Assembly (NCBI GenBank): GCA_963669155.1
Contig: OZ022578.1
Location: 9,446,730 to 9,510,729, forward strand
Direction of reading: 5' to 3'
DNA length: 64,000 nucleotides
Origin: Arbacia lixula
Taxonomy: Eukaryota; Echinodermata; Echinoidea; Arbacioida; Arbaciidae
Positions 56,348 to 63,912 of the stretch are shown in pieces. Position numbers and translations under genes: made by a program. A model generated the notes under the pieces. The model worked only from the letters and a program-made list of their open reading frames with translations, was not told where the DNA came from and did not search any database. How positions within the stretch are numbered: the stretch's first letter is position 1; every line of letters starts with the position of its first letter.

Positions 56348-58623
56348 ATAATAATAATAAATAAAATAAAATAAAATATTGATGATAATGATAATAGTAA
56401 TAAAATGACAAAATAACGATACCAAACAATATATATATATATATATATATATACTACACAAAATATCAATATAAGCACGTTTCCACTATGATCCATTCAT
56501 GTCATGTCTCATGTATTGACAAATTGATTGTCGGTGAGGACGGTCTTTTGGTTGACCGCGTATTAATGAATAGTTTCCTATCTTTAATTGGAGCAATGCG
56601 TGTCAGACAGCAAGGCGTGTCACAACTTCCAATTGAGAAAAAAAACCCACACGTAACATGCATCATTTCCTATGCAACCGCACGGTTAACAGCGAATAAG
56701 CTTGTAATGTGTCCGTCACATGCGTTACATGTGTCACCTCTAATCAATTCGTTCTCTCTGACATTGTTTTAATTCTGGACTTGATGGGCGGTTACGTACT
56801 GACACCATAGCCGTATAGAAAAACTGGAAAACTTTACAGGAGGGAGCTAAGGGTTTTGCCTATTTAAAAAAATGAAACTACAACAGTAATAAAAATCCCC
56901 TTGACATAAATTAAAAAGAAATCAAGCCGTCACATATATTACATAACCAGGGCACATAGATACAACTATGTGTATTCATTATTAGGAACAGCTGGGGCTA
57001 CCGCTAATTTTAGAATTTCCGGTCATCCCAATGTCAAATGATTATTGGCACGTGCCCATATTGTTTGCGTCAGTTTAATCAGGGAGACGGAATAGACTAC
57101 TGTATACATAGTGCTTAAAACCCCCACCCCAAATCATACAAAGCTAACACAGCTGTAAAATGTGATATTTTCCGTGTTTCAAAATATTTTAAAATTGTAT
57201 GTACTAATATTTATAACAAAAATAACCCTTTGAATATTTGAATGTGTCCATGACATTTTGATCTTTCACAACATCTAATCATTACCCTAATCCTACACCT
57301 AACCCAAAACTCAACCTTCTATATTTGGTGAAACGCGGCCGGAGCAACTGTACGGTACTAGTAGCCATCTAACCATTAAGGTTCTACGCAACGATTACTG
57401 GATGAATCAATCAATGAATAATCAGGTAAATATATTAATGAATTCTTAAGGAAATTGTTGATTCGTTCGTCGTTTCTCGTGTCCCGATTTCACAATATTG
57501 TACGCGTACGAATCGAAGATAACAGCGAATAGGAGAGGTATTCATTTGGCCGAAAGTATTTGAATTAACATTTCACGTAGCGATGATGTTGAGATGTCGC
57601 GTGGTACATTGCCTAAAAAATCCGCCGCCCCCCCCCCCCTTCCTTCCGAAATAAAGTCGTCAAAGTGGTTGTCATTGGTAGTCCTATACATACAGTGCTG
57701 TTTTCCACTGTTCATAAATTACGCGCATTAAACCGAATAACAAAACAAATTTATTCTTTCTATCGGAAACAACTCAAGAAAACGGTTGCCGCAAATCAGT
57801 CGCAAAATTGACATTACTTACAGCGTGATCCAGCTAGTCAACCGTAGTAATTGATGTCGGCGGCTTTCCGACATCATGCTCCGGTTCATTAGGGGCTTTA
57901 TCGGAGCCTTCGCTTCTATTCTTTCCGCGTACACGCATGGCTAACGAATATTCAAACGTGTTGATCGTGTAATTGCACTGCAAAGCGAAAGTGTCTTTCA
58001 GGTGTAAGAATTAAAGTAGGCTATTCACATAAACGACGCAAAATTGTCAACAGGAATCAGGAGTGGTGGAAAAAAAGGGGAGGTTAAAAGCTAGGGTACA
58101 GTAGAACTGACGGAAGAGGGTGGAAGAGGGTTCCTGAGGAGATGAAGGGTGTGAAATACGAAGGACAAACTCCCGCTACGTGATGGCAGGATCGAGGAAG
58201 GATGGAATGGAACGGAAGAATTATGGGGGAAGCGAACGCGAGAAAAACAAGAAAGAAGACTGGCAATATGTCGGTGTTTGTGAAATGAATATAAACGATC
58301 ATTTACACTGAATGAGGGAAGAAGGAAAGATGGATATAAACAAACTCGGTTGATGGTGCATAAGGGCGAGAGGAAAATAATTCACAAGTTTCAAAGCATG
58401 CATAATATTGTTATTTTTCAATGTGTCGGGCAGCTATAGAAATTACAGTAGTATTGGAAAATCAATGTCTATAAAAGTGCTCATATAATGTGTATGTATG
58501 AATCTCTCTCTGCATCTCTTTCGGGTTATGTACACAACGCGTACGCATACACGACTGTCGTTATCGATTGTCATGATGTGTATGTGTGTGATTCTCTCCT
58601 CCTTCTCCCCCCCCCCCCCCGAG

Positions 58624-58697
<74 letters not shown>

Positions 58698-61008
58698 CCA
58701 CACACACACACGGGGGGGGGGGGGAGAGGAGGGGAGGAGGAGGAGGAGGAGGAGGAGGAGGAGGAGGAGGAGGAGGAGGAGGTGGAGCGGGGTGATGTAG
58801 GAAGGCGAAAATATATAATAATGTATAATAATGGAATTCAGTGAAATTTGTGCACTTGCCAAACATCGTAAAATTTACTATATCTTCAGAAATATAAACA
58901 CTACCACGACGAATTTGATATCAAATGAAAGAGTGTATTAATGATTGGAATGCCATTGGGATTAAATTCTATTTCAGGTGGAATTTTCTTTGAAGAAAAA
59001 AAGGAATAGTCGTGCCAAATGTAGTCTATTGTTTGTTATTATATTTTCAAACATCGTTTCATAGAAATATGCAAATGTCAAATCTATGATTTATATTACA
59101 TTTTATATCATGATATGTGACCACTGAACAAAAAAGTGTACTCTGAAATGTTTGTGTTGAGAAGCAACTAGCACAAATATGAAAATGTTTTTTCAACGTG
59201 TTATTTTTAATTTGTCTAAAATATGAAGATTTGGGGGGAAAATGACACCTAAATATTTTTTAGCTCCTGATGACACAGCAATGTGATGAAGGGGCATGAC
59301 ATTCTCATTTGTTTGATATCAAATTCGTCATAATAGCACAAATATTGTATAAGATACAGTAAATTTCATGATGTTTGGCAAGTGTCGACTTTTCTCTGAA
59401 TTTCCTGGATGTATGTAAACTTCTGGCCTCAACTGTACATTGATGTGTATTCATCAGGAGGAGGGGGAGGGGGAAACGATAAAGTCATAAAATGTGGTTC
59501 GTACACACACTGACGTAGACAAATCCCCATAATACTCAGAAATCGAGTTAAGGTCGCCCATTATCAGATCACTTTGAGCATGACCTTTCATCCCGCGTGC
59601 GATCTAACACGACGGAAAACGTCCTCCATCTCGATTGCCTTCAATTGACCAATCAACTGTACCATATCTTGTTCTTGAGTGATGTCACACAAAACAGTAT
59701 GATGTCAGCGGGTGGAAAGTGGACCGCGTGAATGACGTAATGAGAATTGACAATCACGGTGGTATTTATAGTTAGTATTTATTGTGGTCTCGTATTTAGA
59801 GTAATAGGCCTTTATTTCAGGTTCCCGTCGAAGTACTTCGCTGGTGTTCAAAATTAGGACGGCAAATGTTAAGGGTTGACATGGGGATCGGATCGTTTAT
59901 CGTTGGTCTTTTCCGTTTTTGTTTTTTACGTTTACGATTAATAAAAGGTAGGTGGTAAAATTCAATTGATGGGAAGTAGTTCACATTTCCACATCTTACT
60001 TAGTGACCTTTATACTTGTGTTCAGTAACACGAAAGCTGGTTCCATTATTAGACATCTTCCCCCTCCCCCCTCCCCCCTCCCCCCACCCCTCCCTCCTCC
60101 TCTCCCCCTCCCCTCCTTCGCCCTCTTCAACCTACGACAATGCCGGAGCATACACCTGATTTTAGGCTATAGCTATGTTTGATCTTGAGACAACAAACGT
60201 TTTAAAAATGTTGTCCGCCAATCAATCTGTTATCTGAAATGCTTAATGATATCCATTACAACAAACATTGCACTCATTTTGCTATTTACAGACAAATATC
60301 GCATTCGTATAGGCTATGAACTACGTGACCCTCAATTAGCATGACAGTATATCATTATTTAAATCATCATTTTCAAAGGATTCAAAGGAATTGTTGAATG
60401 GTAGGCAATCAGACATCAAGAAGAAATGATACTCTAGGGGTAGGAGGGCATTGCACAACACTGCTCTTTCTGATGCTGCCCATTCATGACTGTAAAAATT
60501 GAAAATATGCCTACTCACTTATCCTCCTGCACACGCCCTGTGGGCTACCGTGGCCCTGTCCCTGCGTTGTAGACGCTTCAACCACGCACTCGAAGCCCGT
60601 CTCGCATCTCCCGAGGTAATTCCACTTGCCGCCGCAGCTCTCGCCTTCGACCTTAGCGCATCTCGGGCAGCAGTTGCAGACACCGAGGGTCACCTCGCCC
60701 TTGCAGCTAAGCTTGGAGGCCTTCTTCGGGCTGCAGTGGAGCCGCTCGCACGGCGGGCAGTTTAGCTGGGTGAGGTCCTCGGTGCCCCTGCGCACCAGCC
60801 GATGGAGGTCCTCAAGATCCTGTAGCAACTCCTCCTCAGTGACCTCCAGCTTATGCAGCGCGGATATATCACCCCCGATGGCCCCGTCGTAGCCCGCTGC
60901 TTGTCCGGTCTGCCGCGACGTGTCCGCCTTGGATAAGGCTACAGAGCCGAACAGTGATAACATCATCAGGGGGAAGAGACTGTGGAGTCCTGCGAGGGGA
61001 TTCATCAT
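27867..61008 (-). CDS. secreted cysteine-rich protein with N-terminal IGFBP domain, 4 coding exons
   Basis: Exons on the minus strand are 61008-60519, 51332-51224, 28519-28321 and 27917-27867. Donors GTGAGT, GTAAGT and GTGAGA and acceptors TTTACAG, CTTGCAG and CTTCAG are strong, the phases agree, and the product is 282 residues. Residues 1-26 form a signal peptide (cleavage probably just after ALS). Residues 55-72 are acidic/leucine-rich, then comes the basic site RLVRR (70-74). Residues 84-160 hold 12 cysteines in IGFBP N-domain order (CPPC..GVCNCCPRC..ESCGG..GRC..FEC..VC), closest by eye to the CRIM1/single-IGFBP-domain type. Residues 180-279 hold 16 more cysteines in a pattern I cannot assign. 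It probably acts outside the cell; binding of insulin-like peptides is inferred only from the domain. The start at 61008 (GCCATGA context) is chosen because it gives the signal peptide; an ATG at 61134 would bury it. Confidence 0.88.
27930..28320. other. IGFBP-domain gene intron 3 (most of it)
   Basis: A short intron of about 400 bp with a degenerate GAT/ATT microsatellite on the plus strand at about 27975-28150 (GATAATGATGATAATG-like). Nothing else. Confidence 0.8.
28321..28519 (-). CDS. IGFBP-domain gene, coding exon 3
   Basis: Encodes residues 200-266 with ten cysteines (209, 213, 218, 221, 230, 233, 240, 247, 253, 260) and a basic half (RCIRRYAKCLRRSLCSKRQ). Acceptor CCACCTTGCAG, donor GTGAGA. 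No internal stops and high GC against an AT-rich background. Confidence 0.88.
29325..29392 (+). repeat. dispersed repeat (TTGCAG..CCTAGGATA), copy 3
   Basis: GATTGCAGCAGTGCATGGAA, then CCACAACCTAGAACCTAGGA: the same order as 17041-17100 and 25150-25215. Located in intron 2 of the IGFBP-domain gene. Confidence 0.5.
30610..30861. repeat. (GA)n purine tract
   Basis: About 250 bp dominated by GA units with CAGTGA, TAGA and GACAGA interruptions. GA-rich sequence continues more loosely to about 31090. Confidence 0.92.
31091..31171. repeat. (CA)n and (ACTC)n microsatellite
   Basis: CACACA tracts with ATG/ATA interruptions end in CACTCACTCACTCACTC. Confidence 0.9.
33455..33463. repeat. left target-site duplication of the 2.64-kb element
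   Basis: CTTGATGGT sits immediately before GGGTTAGGCC and is repeated exactly at 36108-36116. Confidence 0.85.
33464..36107. mobile_element. 2,644-bp non-autonomous DNA transposon, long TIRs, 9-bp TSD (Mutator-like candidate)
   Basis: The left end GGGTTAGGCCATTTCCTGAC is the exact inverse of the right end. The inverted similarity continues for about 135-155 bp (33464-33617 against 35972-36107) with small indels. Shared blocks include CTGACCCAGTTTTTT and CCTCTGTTATTGGCTACTGT. A perfect 9-bp duplication CTTGATGGT flanks it. Long TIRs and a 9-bp TSD are typical of MULEs, so that class is inferred. No long open frame or transposase motif is visible inside. The interior has a (TA)n stretch near 34344 and a duplicated GC-rich block at 35874-35974. 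Confidence 0.85.
35874..35974. repeat. two tandem copies of a roughly 50-bp GC-rich unit inside the transposon
   Basis: The unit beginning AATTGCGCCTCCTGGCCGCC and ending CGGCGCGAATGTTCGA occurs twice in succession with almost no differences. It lies at the inner edge of the right TIR. Confidence 0.9.
36108..36116. repeat. right target-site duplication of the 2.64-kb element
   Basis: CTTGATGGT directly follows GGCCTAACCC and is an exact copy of 33455-33463. Confidence 0.85.
36986..37092. repeat. CpG-rich 12-bp minisatellite (TAATGCGCGTCC)n
   Basis: About nine units of TAATGCGCGTCC with variants TAATACGCGTCC, TGACGCGCGTCA and AAACGCGCGTCC. Two MluI-type ACGCGT words recur through it. Related single units lie upstream near 36919 and 36943. 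Confidence 0.9.
37237..37346. repeat. 110-bp hairpin with about 48-bp arms
   Basis: The left arm (GACGAACTATCACTTCCTCG, then GGCGATCTG..ACGCTATCTTTCC) is mirrored by the right arm GGAAAGATAGC..CAGATCGCC..GGAAGTGATAGTTCGTC. The loop is about 13 nt. The ACTATCACTT word also occurs in single copy just before the minisatellite at about 36973. Confidence 0.88.
41770..42153 (-). other. unassigned 127-codon open frame, possible exon
   Basis: It starts just after a good acceptor-like sequence on the minus strand (ACTGATTTTGCAG). The frame is open to a stop and contains HDSDYYYGRYWHDWVMKQWR and GGLLIVWGYAEIDEQ. I recognise no family. It lies in intron 2 of the IGFBP-domain gene on the same strand, so it could be an alternative terminal exon, a nested gene piece, a dead transposon frame or chance. 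Confidence 0.2.
42970..43569 (-). other. unassigned 199-codon open frame
   Basis: One of the two longest frames not made of simple repeat. The predicted protein has mixed composition, a hydrophobic segment (IGLVVYFCVPWY region, about residue 55) and a lysine/aromatic-rich end. The opposite strand is open for 95 codons (43067-43354). A frame of this length is only marginally beyond chance in 64 kb and no motif is recognised. Confidence 0.2.
43578..43692. repeat. (GA)n/(G)n purine tract
   Basis: GAGAGA units with G-runs. The open frames through it are artefacts. Confidence 0.9.
44190..44232. repeat. (CT)n microsatellite
   Basis: CT-rich tract with about ten uninterrupted CT units. Confidence 0.85.
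45055..45127 (+). repeat. 73-bp direct repeat flanking the tRNA, copy 1
   Basis: From TAGATAGCTCTGGGGAACCT through TTTCTTTCACAA it is essentially identical to 45457-45526. Confidence 0.9.
45354..45425 (+). tRNA. tRNA-like gene with anticodon TCA (would read UGA)
   Basis: A full cloverleaf can be drawn. The acceptor stem GTCTCTG/CAGAGAC has 7 of 7 pairs, the D stem is GTCT/AGGC, the anticodon stem CCGGC/GCTGG has one G-T, and the T stem is CCGGG/CCCGG. The discriminator is A. Loop GTTCAAA has U33 and anticodon positions 45387-45389 = TCA. The A box TGGTCTAGTGG (45361-45371) and B box GGTTCGATTCC (45404-45414) are canonical. The D and T arms resemble tRNA-Glu; the acceptor and anticodon stems do not. 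It lacks the long variable arm of tRNA-Sec. It could be an opal suppressor, a tRNA gene with a mutated anticodon, or the head of a tRNA-derived repeat. Confidence 0.8.
45426..45431 (+). terminator. RNA polymerase III T-run terminator of the tRNA
   Basis: Six consecutive T immediately follow the discriminator base. Confidence 0.8.
45457..45526 (+). repeat. 73-bp direct repeat flanking the tRNA, copy 2
   Basis: A near-identical copy of 45055-45127, separated from it by about 330 bp that includes the tRNA. Confidence 0.9.
45533..45972. mobile_element. 440-bp palindromic (foldback) element
   Basis: The left arm 45533-45739 and right arm 45765-45972 are inverted copies with few differences and a loop of about 25 nt. 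The ends are AGGTGAAGACAAACAAATTA and its complement, and TA lies at both outer edges, suggesting TA-targeted insertion (Tc1/mariner-like MITE, inferred). Non-coding. Confidence 0.9.
45976..46092. repeat. second palindrome centred on an (AT)n tract
   Basis: ATCAGCGCCATCGCAGCCTC..TTCTTCTTAT and ATAAGAAGAATAAAGG..GCGATGGCGCTGAT are inverted arms around (AT)n at 46012-46052. The flanking GGTGAAGAC elements extend the same palindrome outwards on both sides. Confidence 0.88.
46096..46188. mobile_element. 93-bp miniature copy of the GGTGAAGAC palindrome
   Basis: It has the same termini as 45533-45972 (GGTGAAGACAAACAAATT and its complement, with TA outside) but almost no interior. The centre is about CGGAGAAGAAAAATTATCCG, with the arms meeting almost directly. 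It looks like an internal-deletion derivative. Confidence 0.88.
46189..46234. repeat. (AT)n microsatellite
   Basis: About 22 AT units directly abut the right end of the 93-bp palindrome. Confidence 0.95.
46239..46322 (+). repeat. two direct copies of ATATCAAAGGTTATGAAATG
   Basis: ATATCAAAGGTTATGAAATG followed by AATAAT occurs at about 46239 and 46296, 57 bp apart. Confidence 0.85.
46879..46945. repeat. (GA)n microsatellite
   Basis: About 14 uninterrupted GA units, then GA-rich sequence. Confidence 0.9.
48545..48685. repeat. (CT)n-rich tract
   Basis: CTCTCT and CTTCTCT units make up most of 140 bp. Confidence 0.85.
49341..49489. repeat. 149-bp hairpin (short foldback MITE)
   Basis: The outer arms CATGTTGCATGTAGGTTTTC, then AATTATTGTAACTTACCAT, are mirrored by ATGGTAATTTGTAATAATTG, then AAAACGTATATGCAACATG. 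The inner arms ACTATTATGG/CCATAGTAGT also pair, so nearly the whole element folds. Confidence 0.85.
50963..51092. repeat. (GAT)n-rich microsatellite
   Basis: GATGATGATAATGATG-like units. The Met/Ile-rich frame through it is an artefact. It lies about 130 bp downstream of exon 2 of the IGFBP-domain gene on its coding strand. Confidence 0.9.
51224..51332 (-). CDS. IGFBP-domain gene, coding exon 2
   Basis: Encodes residues 164-199 plus two bases of codon 200: a short linker (VQQDVRSDQAPEPPA), then ACQPRC..EFC..AIC with four cysteines. It enters with one base carried from exon 1. Acceptor CGTTTACAG, donor GTAAGT. Confidence 0.86.
51456..51523. repeat. (GA)n then (GT)n microsatellite
   Basis: GAGAGA about 12 units, then GTGTGT about 10 units with T interruptions, just upstream of exon 2 in the sense of the gene. 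Confidence 0.9.
51784..51842. repeat. (CA)n microsatellite
   Basis: About 25 CA units with one AAAC interruption. Confidence 0.92.
53190..53226. repeat. (GA)n microsatellite
   Basis: About 13 GA units. Confidence 0.88.
53896..54352. mobile_element. 457-bp hAT-like MITE full of G/C homopolymers
   Basis: The left end CATGGGCGGAAAATC and right end GATTTCCGCCCATG are inverted copies. The flanks ACCCTGAC (53888-53895) and TCCCTGAC (54353-54360) match at 7 of 8 bases, a plausible 8-bp duplication. CA..TG termini and an 8-bp TSD fit hAT. The interior has G-runs of about 47 and 28 nt and words like GGGGGACATTTGATATTGTG with their inverse CACAATATC-type partners, so sub-hairpins are likely. Confidence 0.75.
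55114..55145. repeat. 32-bp near-perfect palindrome
   Basis: GGTCATACGATCGATATATC, then AATCGTACGACC, reads the same on both strands except for two positions. Further ATCGTA words follow within 60 bp. Confidence 0.75.
55918..55940. repeat. G-run
   Basis: About 23 consecutive G. Confidence 0.95.
56291..56378. repeat. C-run, A-run and (AAT)/(AAAAT) tract
   Basis: About 12 C, then about 43 A, then ATAATAATAATAA and AAATAAAATAAAAT. It resembles a degenerate poly(A) tail, but no adjacent retroelement was recognised. Confidence 0.9.
58606..58786. repeat. compound microsatellite: C-run, (CA)n, G-run, (GGA)n
   Basis: About 13 C, about 35 CA units with one ATAC interruption, about 14 G, then about 17 GGA units. 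It abuts, and appears to have replaced, the outer left end of the Tc1-like element. Confidence 0.95.
58832..59435. mobile_element. about 600-bp Tc1-like MITE
   Basis: Inverted arms of about 95 bp: 58832-58926 (GAATTCAGTGAAA..CACTTGCCAAACATC..ACGAATTTGATATCAAA) and 59311-59408. The right arm continues outwards to GTATGTAAACTTCTGGCCTC, then AACTG and TA. Read inwards this is CAGTTGAGGCCAGAAGTTTA, strongly like Tc1/Sleeping Beauty-type termini. The matching left terminus is missing, apparently lost at the compound microsatellite. No transposase. Confidence 0.78.
60059..60122. repeat. C-rich (CCCCCT)n-like tract
   Basis: CCCCCTCCCCCCTCCCCC-type sequence of about 60 bp. Confidence 0.9.
60519..61008 (-). 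CDS. IGFBP-domain gene, coding exon 1 (signal peptide and IGFBP domain)
   Basis: Encodes residues 1-163 plus one base: signal peptide, acidic leader, RLVRR site and the whole 12-cysteine IGFBP domain. It ends at the perfect donor GTGAGT. The exon is GC- and CpG-rich compared with its surroundings. Confidence 0.93.
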
Positions 61009-61531
61009 GGCGTAGCCGCTGGGAACGAACAGACGAAGGAAGATGAGGCTGAATCGAACTTTAACTTTAGAACTCGTGCAGCCTTTTTCTCTCTTGATTT
61101 GTATCAGCCTCTCTGAACCGCCTTGTTCACACACAGGACTATTGGCATAGGTAAGAAGTGATGAGTAACATGTCTTGTCCAGCTTGTTTTGTTTGACCGC
61201 ATCCAGTAGTCAGACGAAAGTCAAACAGAGCAAGTCAATATTAGAATGAAAAGTGCTGCGTACTTGTTTGCGGACTCTTTACTTAGCCCCCTCAGTTACT
61301 CCGCTCCGACGGATGGATGGAAACGGCCAGGAGTGAGCCCGGAATGACCGAAACTCGGCTACAATAGCAGCAACAAACCCTCCAATACTCCCTCAAGACT
61401 CGCTATTGATTGACGAATTATTTTCACAACTTCCTTTCGCGACGATGTTTCTTTTAGCTTGTTATATAAAAAAAAAAATATCATCAACTCCTGGGTATTT
61501 GTCGCATCAACTGAAATATTCCGTATAAGAC

Positions 61532-61742
61532 AACGGGCTTCCCTTTTAATTCCGGTCTATCTCACTGCGGGATGCTTTTTCTTTCACATGCGAGTTCATT
61601 CAGAAGTGCTCCGGAGGTGGTCGCGTTGAAACCTTTTATTGCTACGTCGCATGTGAGGAGACTGGGTGATGAATGACGGATGAGCATGATTGTTGATTAA
61701 ATAAACCGAGTAAACAAAGTCATGTGAGAAATTCCACTACTA
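61532..61742 (+). repeat. 210-bp inverted duplication, left copy
   Basis: It begins AACGGGCTTCCCTTTTAATT and runs through GGTCGCGTTGAAACC to GAGAAATTCCACTAC. The reverse complement is found at 63704-63912 with about five differences by eye. The copies are about 1.96 kb apart and point away from each other as in TIRs; no target duplication is evident. Confidence 0.9.
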
Positions 61743-63477
61743 CAGTATTCATCCATTCACGGTTGACAGATAGTCACATCACCTGACGAGGTATAAGAAT
61801 GGCCACGACCAACAAGTGAAAATAGGTAATTTGTCACGTACTGCTTCGTATCAACGCAACCTATTTCTACACGCTGTGCGATGCCGACGAACTCGTCACC
61901 TGGCTTCAAGCGGAGCGAATAAATATAAAAATACCCCCTCTGGAGTGAATGGATCAATCTCCCCGGCGTCTGACTGTTTTCAGCCAATCGTGTCCTGTTT
62001 GATGAAACATCCCGGCCGCAGCGAGGCAAAGCGTTTGTGACACTTCCAGCCAATCGCATGAATCAGTGTCTTATGAGGCCACGCCCACTCGGCAACCTTT
62101 CTCAGAAATCGCTGTCACACTTTTAAAATGAATATTCATATATTGCTTTCGAGCACATGAATTCATGAGGCCGCATATTATTGACAATATGAATTATTTG
62201 ATAAATAATCAAAAAGAGAAGAACTAGAAAAAGAAAAAGAAAATGAAGAAGGAGACGATGACAGAGAAGGGAAAGAAGAAGAAAAAGGGGAAGAAGAAAG
62301 GAAAGCAGAGGAGAACAGGGAAAAGGGATGAGAAGAAGTTGGTAGAGCGAGAAGTATTTACGTTTTTTCCTTATTAAACGCCACATCACAATTAACCTTC
62401 TTAAGGTAAATACTGCATGGAGACGAAAGCAGAGAAGAAGAATATGCACATGTTACAATTACCTTTCGATCTCATTAAATCCATTGAAATTTTTTGAATA
62501 ATAAACGTGCTAACATGAATGCAAAATAAGAAAAAGCTTTATTTGCAGAGAAATCCAAGGTCATAAATATCTACCTCTCGAGAGGAAAACGTGAAACCCA
62601 ATAGAAAAAATGCCCGTGAAGATTAAAATTCGTATGCTTATTATGTGCCGGGTATTGAAATATTGAGAGCATGTCGAGTGTCATAATGCTCTTGGTTTGT
62701 GTGTACAATCTCTCTGCCCAGTGTGACAGACACGCTGCATAGCACATTGAATCGTTTAACGGACCTTCAATCCCAAAATAAGCATCTCTGGGTAAACATA
62801 AGAAATATTTTTTTACTAAAAATGGTGAAATTCTATTCCTGAAAACATGGAAAATCATAGCCATGATATCGGGAAAGTGAGCCCACGACATCATAGTCTC
62901 ATTGCTGCTTTGTCAATCTGCTTCAGAAAATATCAGCGAACTTCCATTCATTTAAATATTAAAAACCTTTTCACTAGTTCTCCTATTTGCTCTCAAACTT
63001 GTCTTCCTCTGTTTTTCAGATTTTGTTTTATTGCGAGCGAATTGCTTTGGGACCGGAATATCCCTTTAACCCTTTCTCTGCCGGACCTACAGAGATGCTT
63101 TACGGGTTTCGTGCGTAATCCTAGTGCAAATATGCCTCAATGGCGCTCAAAGAGTTGAAAACGCATGACATTTTTATGCCTTCTGCATACATGCATGTAC
63201 GTCATTATCCTGGTCTGCTTGAGTCTGGGCCGGGGCTGAGCTGAAAGACATCAAAGCTCCCTACAGTTGGTGGTAGCAGTCAGGCTTCGATGAGACGTGC
63301 TGCGACGCTCCACTTGTCGTGGATTTCAGCAGGATATCGGATTGCGTCGGATCGGAAGGCGGGAATGGGTCTGCGCGAAGCCGCGTGCTAGACGGATCGA
63401 GAACGAGTGCGAGAGAGGAGATGCGTTGACAAGGAATGTTAAAAAAAATCTGCATTAGCTATGTGCTGTTACACAGA

Positions 63478-63511
63478 CCCCCCCCCCCCGCCCCCCCCCC
63501 CCCCGCCCCCC
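63478..63511. repeat. C-run with G interruptions
   Basis: Three C-runs separated by single G, about 33 bp. Confidence 0.95.
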
Positions 63512-63703
63512 TTCTCCAAACTTTATATATAAGCAGTACGACAATACACCAATAATGCAAATGAAGAATAAGAAAACATATTGGCAGGGAATTTACAAAA
63601 ATTCAAATCACCAGAACATTTGTCATTTTCCGTCCCTGTTTTCATCGGTTCAGTATGTGGTTAACATAGCGGTCGTAGAAAAAGTAGTTTGGATAGTTTG
63701 GAT

Positions 63704-63912
63704 AGTAGTGAATTTCTCACATGACTTAGTTTACTCGGTTTATTTAATCAACAATCATGCTCATCCGTCATTCATCACCCAGTCTCCGCACATACGACGT
63801 AGCAATAAAAGGTTTCAACGCGACCACCTCCGGAGCACTTCTGAATGAACTCGCATGTGAAAGAAAGAGCATCCCGCAGTGAGATAGACCGGAATTAAAA
63901 GGGAAGCCCGTT
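63704..63912 (-). repeat. 210-bp inverted duplication, right copy
   Basis: The near-identical inverse of 61532-61742. It ends GGGAAGCCCGTT at its outer edge. Confidence 0.9.

Larger units (their letters stand above)
51333..60518. other. IGFBP-domain gene intron 1 (9.2 kb)
   Basis: No extra exon was found. It contains GA/GT/CA microsatellites, long homopolymer runs, a hAT-like MITE and a Tc1-like MITE, a 32-bp palindrome and AT-rich sequence. A GC-balanced stretch at about 59520-59800 with TGACGTAATG and CCAATC words might be regulatory; this is speculation. Confidence 0.8.

Noticed and set aside
58443..58866. Frames of 100-139 codons with poly-Leu, poly-Pro or poly-Val/Cys stretches
   Set aside because: They run through the C/CA/G/GGA compound microsatellite.
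61009..61134. Upstream in-frame ATG at 61134 as the start of the secreted protein
   Set aside because: It would put 42 charged residues ahead of the hydrophobic segment and bury the signal peptide. The ATG at 61008 has a good context and gives a normal signal sequence.
61459..61480. TATA-like TTATATAAAAAA upstream of the IGFBP-domain gene
   Set aside because: It is on the plus strand and followed by an A-run about 450 bp from the start codon. As a minus-strand promoter element the fit is poor.
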